The notes below the pieces were generated by a model that searched no databases, had not been told where the DNA came from, and was given only the letters and a program-made list of their open reading frames with translations. 64,000 nt of DNA, taken from contig CAYPRB010000001.1 in assembly GCA_964413055.1 (NCBI GenBank), forward strand, positions 124,001 to 188,000. The letters are read 5' to 3'. Source of the DNA: UBA3102 sp964413055. Lineage in GTDB: Bacteria > Bacillota > Desulfotomaculia > Desulfotomaculales > Pelotomaculaceae. Shown in pieces: positions 56,797 to 64,000 of this stretch; the stretch's first letter is position 1; the number at the start of each line of letters is the position of its first letter. The position numbers and the translations under genes are program-made.

Positions 56797-57270
56797 GTGC
56801 CGGAAAAAACGGTTAAAGTCCAGGAAAAGAAAAATAAAAAAAGCCCCAAAGTAATGAAAATCGTGCTGGCGGTTTTAATTTTCGTGTTAGTGTCCGGCGG
56901 TTCCGCGGCCGGGGCGTTCTTTTATTTTAAAAAATCCGCCGGGGTGCCGGAAAATAAAATGGTGGAATATGAAACCCTGGAGCTGGGGGACATGGTGGTT
57001 AATCTCGCCCAGGCCACGGGAGTTCATTACTTGAGGGTGCGGATGACCCTGGAATACCATCCCAATAAAGAACTGGCGGCAGAAATTGAAAGGAAAAAGC
57101 ACCAGGTGTCAGACGTGTTGCTCGCCACCCTGAGAAACAAGTCTCTTGCCGACGTAATTCCGGCCGGTTCGGCGGAAACGCTGAAAGCGGATCTGCTCGA
57201 GGCAATAAATGGTTGCCTGGAACACGGAAAGGTCGAGGGCATATATTTTACCGATTATTTGGTCCAGTAA
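56797..57270 (+). CDS. fliL: Flagellar basal-body-associated protein FliL
   Basis: FliL sits next to the stators in the membrane. A Lys-rich start is followed by one membrane helix (IVLAVLIFVLVSGGSAAGAFF) and an extracytoplasmic domain (LGDMVVNLAQATGVHYLRVR, ending EGIYFTDYLVQ). Length is 157 aa. The GTG start follows CAGGTGGG. Confidence 0.93.
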   Translation: MPEKTVKVQEKKNKKSPKVMKIVLAVLIFVLVSGGSAAGAFFYFKKSAGVPENKMVEYETLELGDMVVNLAQATGVHYLRVRMTLEYHPNKELAAEIERKKHQVSDVLLATLRNKSLADVIPAGSAETLKADLLEAINGCLEHGKVEGIYFTDYLVQ

Positions 57271-57285
57271 AGGGGGTGGAAGGCG

Positions 57286-57666
57286 GTGTTGACGGAAGAA
57301 GAAATCAGGTCGTTTCTTAACGGAGGGAACAGCGGCGCGGTGGAAATAAAAAAGGTACGGTTTCCTTCCCTGGCGCCGGCCGAAGGAATGGACGGGGTCA
57401 AGACCAGCTTGTCCCACCTGGAAGATGTCAAGGTTGAAATCGGGGTGGAGCTGGGACAGGCGATTATGAAGGTGAAGGAAGTTATAGGCCTGGCCGAGGG
57501 TTCGGTAATCAAGCTGGATAAAGCCGCCGGTGATGCCGTCGAGGTGACTATGAACCGTCAGGGCTTCGCCCAGGGTGAAGTTATCGTGATCGGCGATAAT
57601 TTTGGGGTGCGCATCAACTCTGTAAATAACGCTTACAACCGAAGACTATTCGAGGGGTTGGTATGA
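57286..57666 (+). CDS. fliN: Flagellar motor switch protein FliN (short form)
   Basis: The 126-aa protein starts with LTEEEIRSFL, the EIDxLL-like peptide of FliM/FliN/FliY proteins. It has a SpoA domain (LEDVKVEIGVELGQAIMKVK, VIVIGDNFGVRI). It has no CheC-like part, so it is FliN rather than FliY. fliM, normally between fliL and fliN/fliY, is missing from this operon. The EIRSFL peptide may bind CheY in its place (speculative). Confidence 0.9.
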   Translation: MLTEEEIRSFLNGGNSGAVEIKKVRFPSLAPAEGMDGVKTSLSHLEDVKVEIGVELGQAIMKVKEVIGLAEGSVIKLDKAAGDAVEVTMNRQGFAQGEVIVIGDNFGVRINSVNNAYNRRLFEGLV

Positions 57667-58172
57667 ACCACGACCTGGTTTGGGCGGCAGTACGCATGCT
57701 GGTTGTTCTGCCCCTGGTATTGGGGCTGGCCTACCTGGTTTTAAAATGCGGTCTGGCCAGGCGCTATGCGGTAAAATCCGGTGCCCGGCACATGAGACTG
57801 GTGGAACAGCTGTCCCTGGGACCGAAAACCGGGTTGAGCCTGGTGGAGCTCGGCGGGCGTTATTTCCTGCTGGCACACCAGGAAAACTCCGTCCAACTGG
57901 TCAAGGAGCTTGACGCGCTGCCCGACCCGGAAGATTTAAAAACCGGGGATATTCTGGAGTTGACTCCGAAGTCCGTGGCCGATTTGGACCGGATGCGCAA
58001 AACCGGCGCGGCATCGGTGACCGGAAGATTTCACGGTATACAGGGCGTTTGGCTCAAGGAACTGTTCAAAGCACTCACCGGAAAGGTTTCCAAGGTGCAA
58101 GCATCATGGCAGGCAAAATTTTCTGCCGGGAAACGTAGGGAGACCAGGGATGAAACAGAACGTAAAAGCTAA
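57663..58172 (+). CDS. fliO: Flagellar export gate assembly protein FliO
   Basis: FliO helps FliP assemble. It has one N-terminal membrane helix (AVRMLVVLPLVLGLAYLVLK) and a small FliO domain (MRLVEQLSLGPKTGLSLVEL, GRYFLLAHQENSVQLV). Length is 169 aa. It overlaps fliN by 4 bp (ATGA) and fliP by 23 bp. Confidence 0.88.
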   Translation: MNHDLVWAAVRMLVVLPLVLGLAYLVLKCGLARRYAVKSGARHMRLVEQLSLGPKTGLSLVELGGRYFLLAHQENSVQLVKELDALPDPEDLKTGDILELTPKSVADLDRMRKTGAASVTGRFHGIQGVWLKELFKALTGKVSKVQASWQAKFSAGKRRETRDETERKS

Positions 58173-58911
58173 GCTCCCGGCAATGTTGTTGGTGACGGCA
58201 GCCGTTTTTTTACTGGCCCGGGAAGCCGCAGCGCAGCCCCTGCCGGCAATTGATCTGAACATCCGTCCCACCGACAGTCCGGGAGAGGTGGTGGACAGCG
58301 TAAAGCTGCTGGTGCTGTTGACCCTGCTGTCCCTGGCGCCGGCATTTCTGATCATGGTCACTTCCTTTACCAGGATCATCGTGGTATTGTCCCTGTTGCG
58401 CTCTGCCCTGGGAGCTCACCAGGCTCCCGCCAACCAGATATTAATCGGCCTGGCGCTCTTTCTGACTGTATTTATCATGGCGCCGACCTACCATCAGATC
58501 AACGAAAACGCCGTACAGCCTTATTTGCAGGACCGGATCGGCCAGCAGGAGGCACAGGAACTGGCGGCCGCGCCGCTGAAGGACTTCATGCTGGGACAGA
58601 CCAGGGAAAAGGACCTGGCACTGTTCATCAACCTGGCGCAAATAGAAAACCCGGCTTATCCGGAGGATGTTCCCCTGCATGTGCTCATACCTTCTTTCGT
58701 GATCAGTGAGCTGAAAACGGCCTTTGAGATAGGGTTTTTACTATATATTCCTTTTGTGATTATAGATATGGTGGTGGCCAGTATTCTCATGTCCATGGGT
58801 ATGTTCATGCTGCCGCCGGTGATGATCTCGCTGCCCTTTAAATTGCTCCTTTTTGTCATGGTGGACGGCTGGCACCTGGTGGTAAAATCCCTGGTGGAAA
58901 GCTTTATTTAG
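58150..58911 (+). CDS. fliP: Flagellar export gate protein FliP
   Basis: FliP is the main component of the export gate. A cleavable signal peptide (AMLLVTAAVFLLAREAAA) precedes the conserved core (FLIMVTSFTRIIVVLSLLRS, PANQILIGLALFLTVFIM, VLIPSFVISELKTAFEIGF). Length is 253 aa. Confidence 0.96.
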   Translation: MKQNVKAKLPAMLLVTAAVFLLAREAAAQPLPAIDLNIRPTDSPGEVVDSVKLLVLLTLLSLAPAFLIMVTSFTRIIVVLSLLRSALGAHQAPANQILIGLALFLTVFIMAPTYHQINENAVQPYLQDRIGQQEAQELAAAPLKDFMLGQTREKDLALFINLAQIENPAYPEDVPLHVLIPSFVISELKTAFEIGFLLYIPFVIIDMVVASILMSMGMFMLPPVMISLPFKLLLFVMVDGWHLVVKSLVESFI

Positions 58912-58995
58912 AAATAGAGTTGACCGGTTGCCGGTTTGAGGAATAATAACCGTTGAAAATAACGCGGCCGCCGGCCGGCCATAGGAGGGGTAAAT

Positions 58996-59265
58996 TTGAC
59001 CCATACTGATGTCATAAACCTGGCCCGGGAGTCAGTCTTAATGGTTTTGACCCTGGCCGGGCCGCTGATGGGCGTGGCGCTGATCATCGGTTTATTAATC
59101 AGTGTCCTGCAGGCTACCACCCAGATCCAGGACCAAATGCTGAACCTGGCGCCTAAAATAGCGGGGGTGTTTGTAGTCCTGCTGGTGCTGGGGTCGTGGT
59201 TTTTGAACAGTATCGTGGACTTTACGGTTAACCTGTACGCCCAGATTCCGCAAATAATCCGTTGA
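58996..59265 (+). CDS. fliQ: Flagellar export gate protein FliQ
   Basis: FliQ is a two-helix gate protein of 89 aa (SVLMVLTLAGPLMGVALIIG, then LISVLQATTQIQDQMLNLAP). The TTG start follows GGAGGGG. It lies 84 bp behind fliP. Confidence 0.95.
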   Translation: MTHTDVINLARESVLMVLTLAGPLMGVALIIGLLISVLQATTQIQDQMLNLAPKIAGVFVVLLVLGSWFLNSIVDFTVNLYAQIPQIIR

Positions 59266-59279
59266 CGGGGGAGTGAAAC

Positions 59280-60047
59280 GTGCCGGATGCCGGTCAAATA
59301 ATCGCTTTCTTCCTGGTGCTGCTGAGAGCCACGGCATTCTTGGTGGCGGGCCCGCTTTATGCCTTAAGCGGGATACCGGTTCTGTTGAAGGTGGGATTTT
59401 CCCTGGTCCTGGCACTGGTGATTTTTCCGGTGATTGCCGGCGGGCTTCCGCCGCTGCCGGGAGATGTCTGGGGATACGGACTGGCGGCCGTCAGCGAAAC
59501 CGGTGCGGGCCTGCTTCTGGGGCTGGCCGTTACCATGGTGTTGAATATCGCCCGGATGGCGGGGCGGTTTATTGATTTCCAGATCGGCTATGCCATGTCT
59601 TCAACCTTAGATCCCCTAAGCGGGGGGCAGGGTACACTGCTTTCCCGGTACTTATATATGTTGGCACTGGTATTTTTCTTGATAGTGGACGGCCACCACG
59701 TTATGCTTACGGGGTTCGCCGGAAGTTTCGCCCTGGTACCGCTGGGTACGGCTGTTTTTACCGGCGGTGCCGCACTCACGCTTTTAAAAATTTTTTGCGG
59801 GGCTTTTACCCTGGCCCTCCAGATAAGCGCGCCGATCCTGGCCGTAATGGTTATGGTTGACCTGGCCCTGGGCTTTCTGGCCCGGACCACACCGCAAATA
59901 AATGTTTTTTTGACCGGTTTTCCCGTGAAGATAATGGTGGGGCTGTTGACTTTAAGTTTTTTGATGCCTCTTTTAGGAGTGGTGCTCCGTTCTTTGATCG
60001 ACATGGTGGAAAGGGATTTATACTTGTTGATGAGAGTGCTGGTATAA
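59280..60047 (+). CDS. fliR: Flagellar export gate protein FliR
   Basis: FliR closes the export gate with FliP and FliQ. It has about six membrane helices, with the typical ARMAGRFIDFQIGYAMSSTLDP-type segment (split here as MAGRFIDFQIGYAMSSTLDP) and the C-terminal MLVDLALGFLARTTPQIN-like stretch. Length is 255 aa. The GTG start follows GGGGGAG. flhB starts 2 bp later. Confidence 0.95.
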   Translation: MPDAGQIIAFFLVLLRATAFLVAGPLYALSGIPVLLKVGFSLVLALVIFPVIAGGLPPLPGDVWGYGLAAVSETGAGLLLGLAVTMVLNIARMAGRFIDFQIGYAMSSTLDPLSGGQGTLLSRYLYMLALVFFLIVDGHHVMLTGFAGSFALVPLGTAVFTGGAALTLLKIFCGAFTLALQISAPILAVMVMVDLALGFLARTTPQINVFLTGFPVKIMVGLLTLSFLMPLLGVVLRSLIDMVERDLYLLMRVLV

Positions 60048-60048
60048 G

Positions 60049-61125
60049 ATGGCGGGTAAAGCGCAGGAAAAAACCGAACAGGCGACGCCGCGGCGGATCC
60101 GGGAAGCGCGGCGCAAGGGTCAGGTTGCCCGGAGTACCGACCTGACCGGAGCTTTATGCCTGCTGGCCATGGTGGTGCTTTTATACGCCGTCAAGGACCG
60201 GTTTATTGCCGATTTGCAGCAATTTCTGACCTGGTATTTAAGCCAGGCGGCATACCGGCATGTTGCCGGTGCAAATACTTTGATGGCTGTAAACCAGGCA
60301 CTGGTGTTTTCTTTGAAACTGCTTTTTCCCTTTTTTACGGTCTCCCTGTTGGTGGTGATAGCTACCAACCTGGTCCAGGTGGGATTTATGTTTTCGACCG
60401 AGGCGCTGCGGCTGAAAGCGGAAAAACTTAACCCGCTTAACGGCTTGAAAAGGATGTTTTCCACCAGAAGCCTGGTGGAGTTGGCCAAATCGGTTTTAAA
60501 GGTCGTTATTATCGGGGGTGTGACTTATTACCTGATCAGGTCCAACCTGGAAGTGCTGCTGCTGGTTTTAAACCGTACCCCGGGCGGGATTTACCAGGAC
60601 GTGCTGAATTTCATACTGAAGGTGGCTTTGTGGGGCGCGTTGGCGTACCTGGTCCTGGCCCTGTTGGACTATTTGTACCAGCGCTATGATTACCAAAAGA
60701 ACCTGATGATGAGCAAACAGGAAGTAAAGGAAGAATTCAAGCAGACCGAGGGAGACCCGCACATCAAGTCCAAGCAGAAGGAAATGTTTCGCAGCATGTC
60801 CCTGAATAAAATTATCGGCGAAGTTCCCCGGGCCACGGTGGTAGTGACCAACCCCACCCGTCTGGCGGTGGCGCTGCAGTACCGCAGGGGCGAAATGCCC
60901 GCCCCCAGGGTAACGGCTAAAGGCGCCGGCCGGCTGGCCGCCAGGATCAGGGATATCGCCCGGGAAAATAAGGTCCCGCTGGTAGAGGAACAAGAACTGG
61001 CCCGTTTTCTTTACCAGAACGTCGAGGTGGACCAGGAGATCCCGCTCGAGGTTTACCAGGCGGTGGCGGAGGTCCTGGCCCTGGTTTACCGTTTGAAGGC
61101 CAAAGAAAATTACCGCAGAATTTAG
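60049..61125 (+). CDS. flhB: Flagellar export switch protein FlhB, with NPTR cleavage motif
   Basis: FlhB switches export from hook to filament substrates after self-cleavage. The N-terminus EKTEQATPRRIREARRKGQV, four membrane segments and the linker (VKEEFKQTEGDPHIKSKQ) are typical. The autocleavage motif, normally NPTH, is NPTR here (60850-60861). Asn and Pro, which are essential in known cases, are kept; the His is replaced. Length is 358 aa. Confidence 0.95.
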   Translation: MAGKAQEKTEQATPRRIREARRKGQVARSTDLTGALCLLAMVVLLYAVKDRFIADLQQFLTWYLSQAAYRHVAGANTLMAVNQALVFSLKLLFPFFTVSLLVVIATNLVQVGFMFSTEALRLKAEKLNPLNGLKRMFSTRSLVELAKSVLKVVIIGGVTYYLIRSNLEVLLLVLNRTPGGIYQDVLNFILKVALWGALAYLVLALLDYLYQRYDYQKNLMMSKQEVKEEFKQTEGDPHIKSKQKEMFRSMSLNKIIGEVPRATVVVTNPTRLAVALQYRRGEMPAPRVTAKGAGRLAARIRDIARENKVPLVEEQELARFLYQNVEVDQEIPLEVYQAVAEVLALVYRLKAKENYRRI

Positions 61126-61134
61126 GAGGGTGTT

Positions 61135-63222
61135 ATGGCATCTCCCGCTTCCTCCCTGCCGGCTACGGCCTGGTCGTATCTAAAAAGAAGCAGTGATTTG
61201 ATTGTCGCGGGTTTAATCATCGGGATCATCCTGTTGATCATTATTCCTCTGAGCCCCGGTGTGCTGGATATTTTACTGACCCTGAGCATTACCCTGGGTA
61301 TGGTAGTGCTTCTGATTACCATGTTCACCGTCGAGCCGCTGCAATTTTCGGTGTTCCCGACCCTGCTGCTGGTAACCACGCTTTACCGTCTGGCTTTGAA
61401 CATTTCGTCCACCAGGCTGATTTTAAGCGATGCCGACGCGGGAAAAGTGATCGCGGCTTTTGGAGATTTCGTGGTGGGCGGTGATTACGTGGTCGGTATG
61501 GTGGTATTTGTTATTATCACCGTGATCCAGTTTGTCGTAATCACCAACGGCGCCGGGAGGGTGGCCGAAGTGGGCGCCAGGTTTACCCTGGATGCCATGC
61601 CGGGCAAGCAAATGAGTATTGACGCCGAGTTTAACGCCGGTATGCTCAACGAGGAGGAAGCCAGGGGCCGGCGGAAGCGCCTGCAGCGGGAGGCGGATTT
61701 TTTCGGGGCCATGGACGGCGCCAGTAAGTTTGTCCGGGGGGATGCCATCGCGGGGATTGTAATCATCATCATCAATATCGTGGGGGGCTTTATCATCGGG
61801 ATTGCACAGCGAGGAATGTCCTTTAACGACGCGGTGCAAACTTTCACCATGCTCACCATCGGGGACGGACTGGTTACCCAGGTGCCGGCGCTGCTGATAT
61901 CTACCGCGACCGGTGTGCTGGTTACGCGGGCCACATCGGACGCCAGTTTCGGCAGGGACCTGACCAGGCAGTTTTTTAATTATCCCAAAGTACTAATCCT
62001 GGTGGCCGGGATCCTGTTAATCCTGGGGCTGATTCCCGCCATGCCCAATGTTTTGTTCCTGTGCCTGGCTGCTGGCGCCGGTTACCTGTCTTACAGCATG
62101 ATCAGGAAAGAAAATCAAAAAGCGGCCGTGGAACAGGAGCAGGCCGCCGTTAAACAGGCCCGGGAACAAAGAAAAGAGCCGGAAAACGTTTTTTCCTATT
62201 TTCAGGTAGATACCCTGGAGATAGAAATCGGTTACAATTTAATCCCCTTGACTAATGAAAGGCAGGGCGGCGACCTGCTGCAGCGCCTGGCGGCGATCAG
62301 GCGGCAGTGTGCCGCGGAAATGGGAATTTACGTCCGTCCGATCCGCATCCGGGATAACCTGCAGCTCAAGCCTAATGCTTATTCCTTTAAGCTGCGCGGG
62401 GTGGAAATTGCCGGGGGCGAACTGATGCCCGGATATTTTCTGGCTATGGACCCGCTGGGGCAGGACCTGGAAGCCAAGGGAATACCCACCACCGAACCCA
62501 CCTTCGGGCTGCCCGCTTGGTGGATTGCGGCTGAGGACCGGGACCAGGCGGAGATGGACGGGTTTACCGTGGTGGATTGCTCCACCGTACTGGTGACCCA
62601 CCTGACGGAAATCATCAAGCTGCACGCCCACGAATTGTTGGGCAGGCAAGAAACCAAGGAGTTGCTGGATGTCGTCAAAGAAAAGAACCCGGTGGTGGTG
62701 GAGGAACTGGTTCCCGACCTGCTGACCCTGGGCGAAGTGCAAAAGATATTGCAAAACTTATTAAAGGAAAGAGTGTCCATCAAGGATCTGGCCGGTATCA
62801 TGGAAGCACTTGCCGACGGGGCCAGACTCAGCAAAGAACCCGATTACCTGACCGAAGCGACCCGTCAGGCCCTGTGCAGGACGATCTGCCTCCAATACAC
62901 GGGGGAGGGTAAAAAAATATCGGTGATTACCCTGCATCCCAAAATTGAACAGGTGATTGTCGATGCTATAGAACCGACCCACCTTGGTTCTTACCCGGTA
63001 ATCGAACCCCAAATGGCCAGAAAGATTTTAGATCAACTCAAAGACTACGTAGAAAATTTTTCGATAAAAGGTCTTCCGCCGGTGGTTCTTTGTTCTTCCA
63101 GATCGAGGCTTCCGTTCAAGAGGTTTACGGAAAGAATTCTGCCCAACCTTACGGTGCTGTCCTTAAATGAAATTGCACCCGGTATTGAAGTTGAGGCTGT
63201 CGGGACGGTGATGGTGGATTGA
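61135..63222 (+). CDS. flhA: Flagellar export protein FlhA
   Basis: FlhA forms the nonameric export ring. The N-terminal half has eight membrane helices and the conserved FHIPEP-type region (PTLLLVTTLYRLALNISSTR, ARFTLDAMPGKQMSIDAEFN). The C-terminal half is the cytosolic docking domain for chaperones. Length is 695 aa. The ATG follows TAGGAGGGTG. flhF overlaps its stop codon. Confidence 0.97.
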   Translation: MASPASSLPATAWSYLKRSSDLIVAGLIIGIILLIIIPLSPGVLDILLTLSITLGMVVLLITMFTVEPLQFSVFPTLLLVTTLYRLALNISSTRLILSDADAGKVIAAFGDFVVGGDYVVGMVVFVIITVIQFVVITNGAGRVAEVGARFTLDAMPGKQMSIDAEFNAGMLNEEEARGRRKRLQREADFFGAMDGASKFVRGDAIAGIVIIIINIVGGFIIGIAQRGMSFNDAVQTFTMLTIGDGLVTQVPALLISTATGVLVTRATSDASFGRDLTRQFFNYPKVLILVAGILLILGLIPAMPNVLFLCLAAGAGYLSYSMIRKENQKAAVEQEQAAVKQAREQRKEPENVFSYFQVDTLEIEIGYNLIPLTNERQGGDLLQRLAAIRRQCAAEMGIYVRPIRIRDNLQLKPNAYSFKLRGVEIAGGELMPGYFLAMDPLGQDLEAKGIPTTEPTFGLPAWWIAAEDRDQAEMDGFTVVDCSTVLVTHLTEIIKLHAHELLGRQETKELLDVVKEKNPVVVEELVPDLLTLGEVQKILQNLLKERVSIKDLAGIMEALADGARLSKEPDYLTEATRQALCRTICLQYTGEGKKISVITLHPKIEQVIVDAIEPTHLGSYPVIEPQMARKILDQLKDYVENFSIKGLPPVVLCSSRSRLPFKRFTERILPNLTVLSLNEIAPGIEVEAVGTVMVD

Positions 63223-64000
63223 AAATCAAGCGTTACGTGGTCAGGGAAATGCAGGAGGCTATCCAGTTAATCAAACAAGACCTGGGGCCTGAGGCGATCA
63301 TAGTAAGCAGTTACAAGGTCCCCGCCAAAGGATTGTTCGGGCTTTTTGCGCCGCGGCTTTTGGAAGTGACGGCAGCGCTGGACGACGGTCACAAGATGCA
63401 GTTGGAAGAGACAAGCGGTCCCCCGGTCCGGACGGACGCCCCCAACGGTCACGCGGCGCTGGCGGAAAGGACCGGTTTGAGTAAACGGCCGGCGTCCTTC
63501 CTGCCGTTTGACGCCGGGAGGACCGGGGAACTCCGGACTGGCAGTGTTTTACAAGTAAAAAAAGAACCGGCCATGACCGGGGGCCTTCCCGACCGGAGGC
63601 CCGGCATTTTTGACGCGCTATACAGCAGGCAGCTGGAAGCCGGATTTAACGGTGATCCGGTGCTCCGGTGGCGTAAAATACTGCTGGATCTGGACATAGA
63701 AGAAAATATTGTGGAATACCTGCTGTCCAACCTTAACAACGGGAACTGCGATATATATTTAAATTTATTGAAGCAGCTGATTTATCTTATGGAGCCTGCC
63801 TACCGCACAAACGGGCGCGCCAGGGTGCTTACTTTTATCGGCCCGCCCGGGGCCGGGAAGACCACCACGCTAGCAAAAATTGCCACGCATTACTCATTAA
63901 ACCAGCGTAAAAATATCGCTTTGGTAGCGGTGCATAATTACCGCATCGGCGCGGTCAGACAACTTCAAGCCTACGGTGATTTTTTGGGAATTCCGGTGGA
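63219..64000 (+). CDS. flhF: Flagellar SRP-type GTPase FlhF, cut by the window end
   Basis: The TTG at 63219 overlaps the flhA stop (TTGA). The start KIKRYVVREMQEAIQLIKQD is the usual FlhF B-domain. An N-domain and the G domain follow, with the P-loop TFIGPPGAGKTTT near residue 205. FlhF recruits the first basal-body parts to their place. The G2 motif, normally DTYR, appears as HNYRIGAVRQL, with Asn for Asp. The frame is open to the last base, and flhG should follow. Confidence 0.93.
   Translation, partial: MKIKRYVVREMQEAIQLIKQDLGPEAIIVSSYKVPAKGLFGLFAPRLLEVTAALDDGHKMQLEETSGPPVRTDAPNGHAALAERTGLSKRPASFLPFDAGRTGELRTGSVLQVKKEPAMTGGLPDRRPGIFDALYSRQLEAGFNGDPVLRWRKILLDLDIEENIVEYLLSNLNNGNCDIYLNLLKQLIYLMEPAYRTNGRARVLTFIGPPGAGKTTTLAKIATHYSLNQRKNIALVAVHNYRIGAVRQLQAYGDFLGIPV

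Overview
The window looks like chromosome from an anaerobic, endospore-forming, flagellated Gram-positive bacterium, most likely the Desulfotomaculum/Pelotomaculum side of the Peptococcaceae (inference). The reasons are a SpoVT-type sporulation regulator, the Firmicute CsrA-FliW pair next to flagellin, a Bacillus/Clostridium-like flagellar gene order, frequent GTG and TTG starts behind strong GGAGG sites, and moderately GC-rich codon use. A run of 100 N at 40921-41020 marks an assembly gap.

Layout. (1) 1-2.2 kb: the 3' part of a PAS/sigma-54-type activator, convergent with a metallo-beta-lactamase-fold hydrolase. (2) 2.5-11 kb: an arginine operon argC-J-B-D-F-G followed by a beta-carbonic anhydrase and an NlpC/P60 peptidase. 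(3) 11-13.2 kb: a c-di-GMP phosphodiesterase (HD-GYP), a Cys-rich small protein and a 108-aa unknown with a consensus promoter. (4) 13.3-18.8 kb: a phosphate-starvation locus with pstB divergent from phoU, a PhoB/PhoP-type regulator and pstS-C-A; no sensor kinase is encoded, and direct-repeat Pho boxes are visible. (5) 18.8-28 kb: housekeeping genes (Nudix, threonine synthase, Mrr-like membrane protein, TtcA-like, Sir2, rhomboid, a small Cys protein, SpoVT, YyaL-like). (6) 28.1-36.7 kb: motAB, cheW-A-B, then flgM-flgN-flgK-flgL. (7) 36.7-41 kb: an accessory patch with REP-like palindromes, a decayed REP-associated transposase tail, glutamate dehydrogenase, a ParE/YefM toxin-antitoxin pair and a frameshifted gene. 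(8) 41.1-46.4 kb: flagellin, csrA and fliW on the minus strand; fliD, fliS, a FliT-like gene and flaG on the plus strand. (9) 46.5-64 kb: the large hook-basal-body/export operon from flgB to flhF, which runs off the window.

Control logic for motility can be read from the DNA. A class-I c-di-GMP riboswitch followed by an intrinsic terminator sits in front of flgB. Sigma-28 promoters (TAAA-N15-(G/A)CCGATAT) precede flgM and flagellin, and a weaker one precedes fliD. The flagellin leader carries GGA-loop hairpins suited to CsrA, whose gene and that of its antagonist FliW lie just upstream. The HD-GYP phosphodiesterase at 11-12 kb could feed into the riboswitch (inference).

The most unusual feature is a family of short palindromes with GCGTGACA/TGTCACGC arms and a CGGGGACGG core. 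They are confined to 33.4-41 kb, often sit exactly on gene ends, in two cases supply the stop codon, and cluster round a RAYT-like C-terminal remnant. Other oddities are an FlhB with NPTR instead of NPTH, a basal-body operon without fliM, fliY, cheY or flbD, a FliK with long identical internal repeats, a rhomboid gene that seems to start at ATA, and a sigma-54 activator with altered Walker B and GNVREL motifs.
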